Below are positions 63,019 to 64,000 of a DNA stretch of 64,000 nucleotides, piece after piece. The translations under genes were made by a program, and so were the position numbers. The notes beneath the pieces are model-generated. The model made no database searches. It was not told the origin of the DNA and saw only the letters and a program-made list of their open reading frames with translations. The DNA comes from Clostridia bacterium (GTDB lineage: Bacteria; Bacillota; Clostridia; TANB77; CAG-508): the NCBI GenBank assembly GCA_022797145.1, contig JAAWKA010000005.1, positions 1 through 64,000 on the forward strand. The letters are read 5' to 3'. The number at the start of each line of letters is the position of its first letter. The stretch's first letter is position 1.

Positions 63019-63323
63019 AGTTCCTGATTTTCCTCTTCTTCTGATTTTTTAATTTCATATTCTTGTATTTCTTCCTCTGTTAGTTCATCAAATTCAATTT
63101 GCTTTAAAATAGAATTTATTTTTTCCGAATCATATCTATCGCAATATTTGTCCAAAATATCACATTTATATACTTTTTGTTGATATACATCTATAATATA
63201 TCTTTTTGCCATTTCAGGATTATAATAGATAAAATTATCTAACATTTGACCTGTAATTTCATTTAGTTCAAATCTCCTTTTGAATTCTCTTTTCCAAAAA
63301 TCAAAATCAAAATTATTGTTCAT
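63015..63323 (-). CDS. element protein, tail SEEEENQEL
   Basis: Start MNNNFDFDFW inside the preceding gene's last codons. Confidence 0.55.
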   Translation of the reverse strand: MNNNFDFDFWKREFKRRFELNEITGQMLDNFIYYNPEMAKRYIIDVYQQKVYKCDILDKYCDRYDSEKINSILKQIEFDELTEEEIQEYEIKKSEEEENQEL

Positions 63324-64000
63324 TTTCTCCCTCCTCATTTTCAAGCATTTCATCATTTTCTCCATATATTGCTTTTTGTGTAAATTCACATATAAACTCT
63401 TCTATATTTTCTTCATTTATGTAAGCATTATTTTTTGTGAAATTTAAACTATTTAATTCATCTCTAATATTACATTTAATATCAAATTTAACATGTCTAA
63501 TAAAACATTCTTGTAGTTCTAAATCTTCTTTTAACTTACTAAGTGGACTTATATATTCTTTTGTTCTTTCATATATTGTTGTATTATAATCTTCCAAAAA
63601 TTTTTCAATTATATCTATTGTGTTTAAACCTAGTTTAAAGTAATCTTTTTCAACTTTATTTTTAAATTCAATTAAATAATCAAAAATCATTTGTCCATAT
63701 TTTTGTTTTGTATTAAAGTCATATTGTGTAATATCTAATTCTTTGCTTTCTATTCTTTCGTAATCATTTTCTAATAAATAATCATTCATTCCAAATTTTG
63801 TATTTACATCATTTGTCTTATGTTTAACAATATATCTGTTTTGTTCAATGTCTTTAATTAAATACCAAGCACCCAAAAATTCTTCTGTATAAACTTCATA
63901 TATTTTTTCAATCGCTTTATTTTCATTTAATTCTTTTACTTTATTGAACCATACACACTCTAAATCGCTTTTCCCATAATACTCTTTTATAAGTTCCTTT
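63313..64000 (-). CDS. element protein, 5'-truncated by window edge, tail MLENEEGENEQ
   Basis: Frame stays open to 64000 (ELIKEYYGKSDLECVWFNKVKELNENKAIEKIYEVYTEEFLGAWYL...). Confidence 0.6.
   Translation of the reverse strand, partial: KELIKEYYGKSDLECVWFNKVKELNENKAIEKIYEVYTEEFLGAWYLIKDIEQNRYIVKHKTNDVNTKFGMNDYLLENDYERIESKELDITQYDFNTKQKYGQMIFDYLIEFKNKVEKDYFKLGLNTIDIIEKFLEDYNTTIYERTKEYISPLSKLKEDLELQECFIRHVKFDIKCNIRDELNSLNFTKNNAYINEENIEEFICEFTQKAIYGENDEMLENEEGENEQ

Larger units (their letters stand above)
29510..64000. mobile_element. large integrated (conjugative-like) element, left end here, right end outside window
   Basis: Abrupt switch at a truncated rRNA methyltransferase to a continuous minus-strand train of unknown genes, DpnD/PcfM-like domains, sortase/adhesin module. 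No relaxase, VirB4 or recombinase seen inside the window. Confidence 0.6.

Noticed and set aside
29510-64000. Prophage
   Set aside because: No terminase, capsid, portal, tail or lysis genes recognised; DpnD/PcfM-like domains and sortase adhesins fit a conjugative-type element better.
1-64000. CRISPR array
   Set aside because: No regularly spaced direct repeats with unique spacers seen.

Overview
AT-rich chromosomal window from a spore-forming Clostridia-like Firmicute. 0-22 kb is mostly core: lysC, yabP/yabQ, a ftsB/divIC-like gene, rho, a Xer-type recombinase, a LysM gene, spoIIP, ABC-2 permeases, tRNA-Leu(CAA), deoB, T-box-thrS, pgi, dapA and dapB. 22-29 kb is an accessory segment: IS3 remnant, a PD-(D/E)xK/P-loop NTPase plus helical partner, AbiE, and several decayed genes. 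From about 29.5 kb to the window end there is a large minus-strand mobile-element-like train of tightly packed unknown genes, with a sortase/CnaB adhesin module and a radical SAM gene. Main discovery candidate: I checked every CGG/CCG trinucleotide by eye and found six in-frame CGG codons. All six sit exactly where a gene is broken by +1. Skipping the C of CGGN, so that GGN is read as Gly, restores one long ORF in yabP, yabQ, a CnaB adhesin, an SplB-like radical SAM gene and two unknown genes. I saw no in-frame CGG in any intact gene. This suggests CGG is not a normal sense codon here but a +1 frameshift (or quadruplet-decoding) signal. Second signal: three promoters in the element share the architecture GGGAA-N6-GGGAA-TTGA(AA/TT)-N17-TAT(A/G)AT followed by a leader hairpin. 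Third: about 30 consecutive element proteins end in Glu-rich tails whose codons often double as the Shine-Dalgarno of the next overlapping gene. All calls are by eye; no database search was run.
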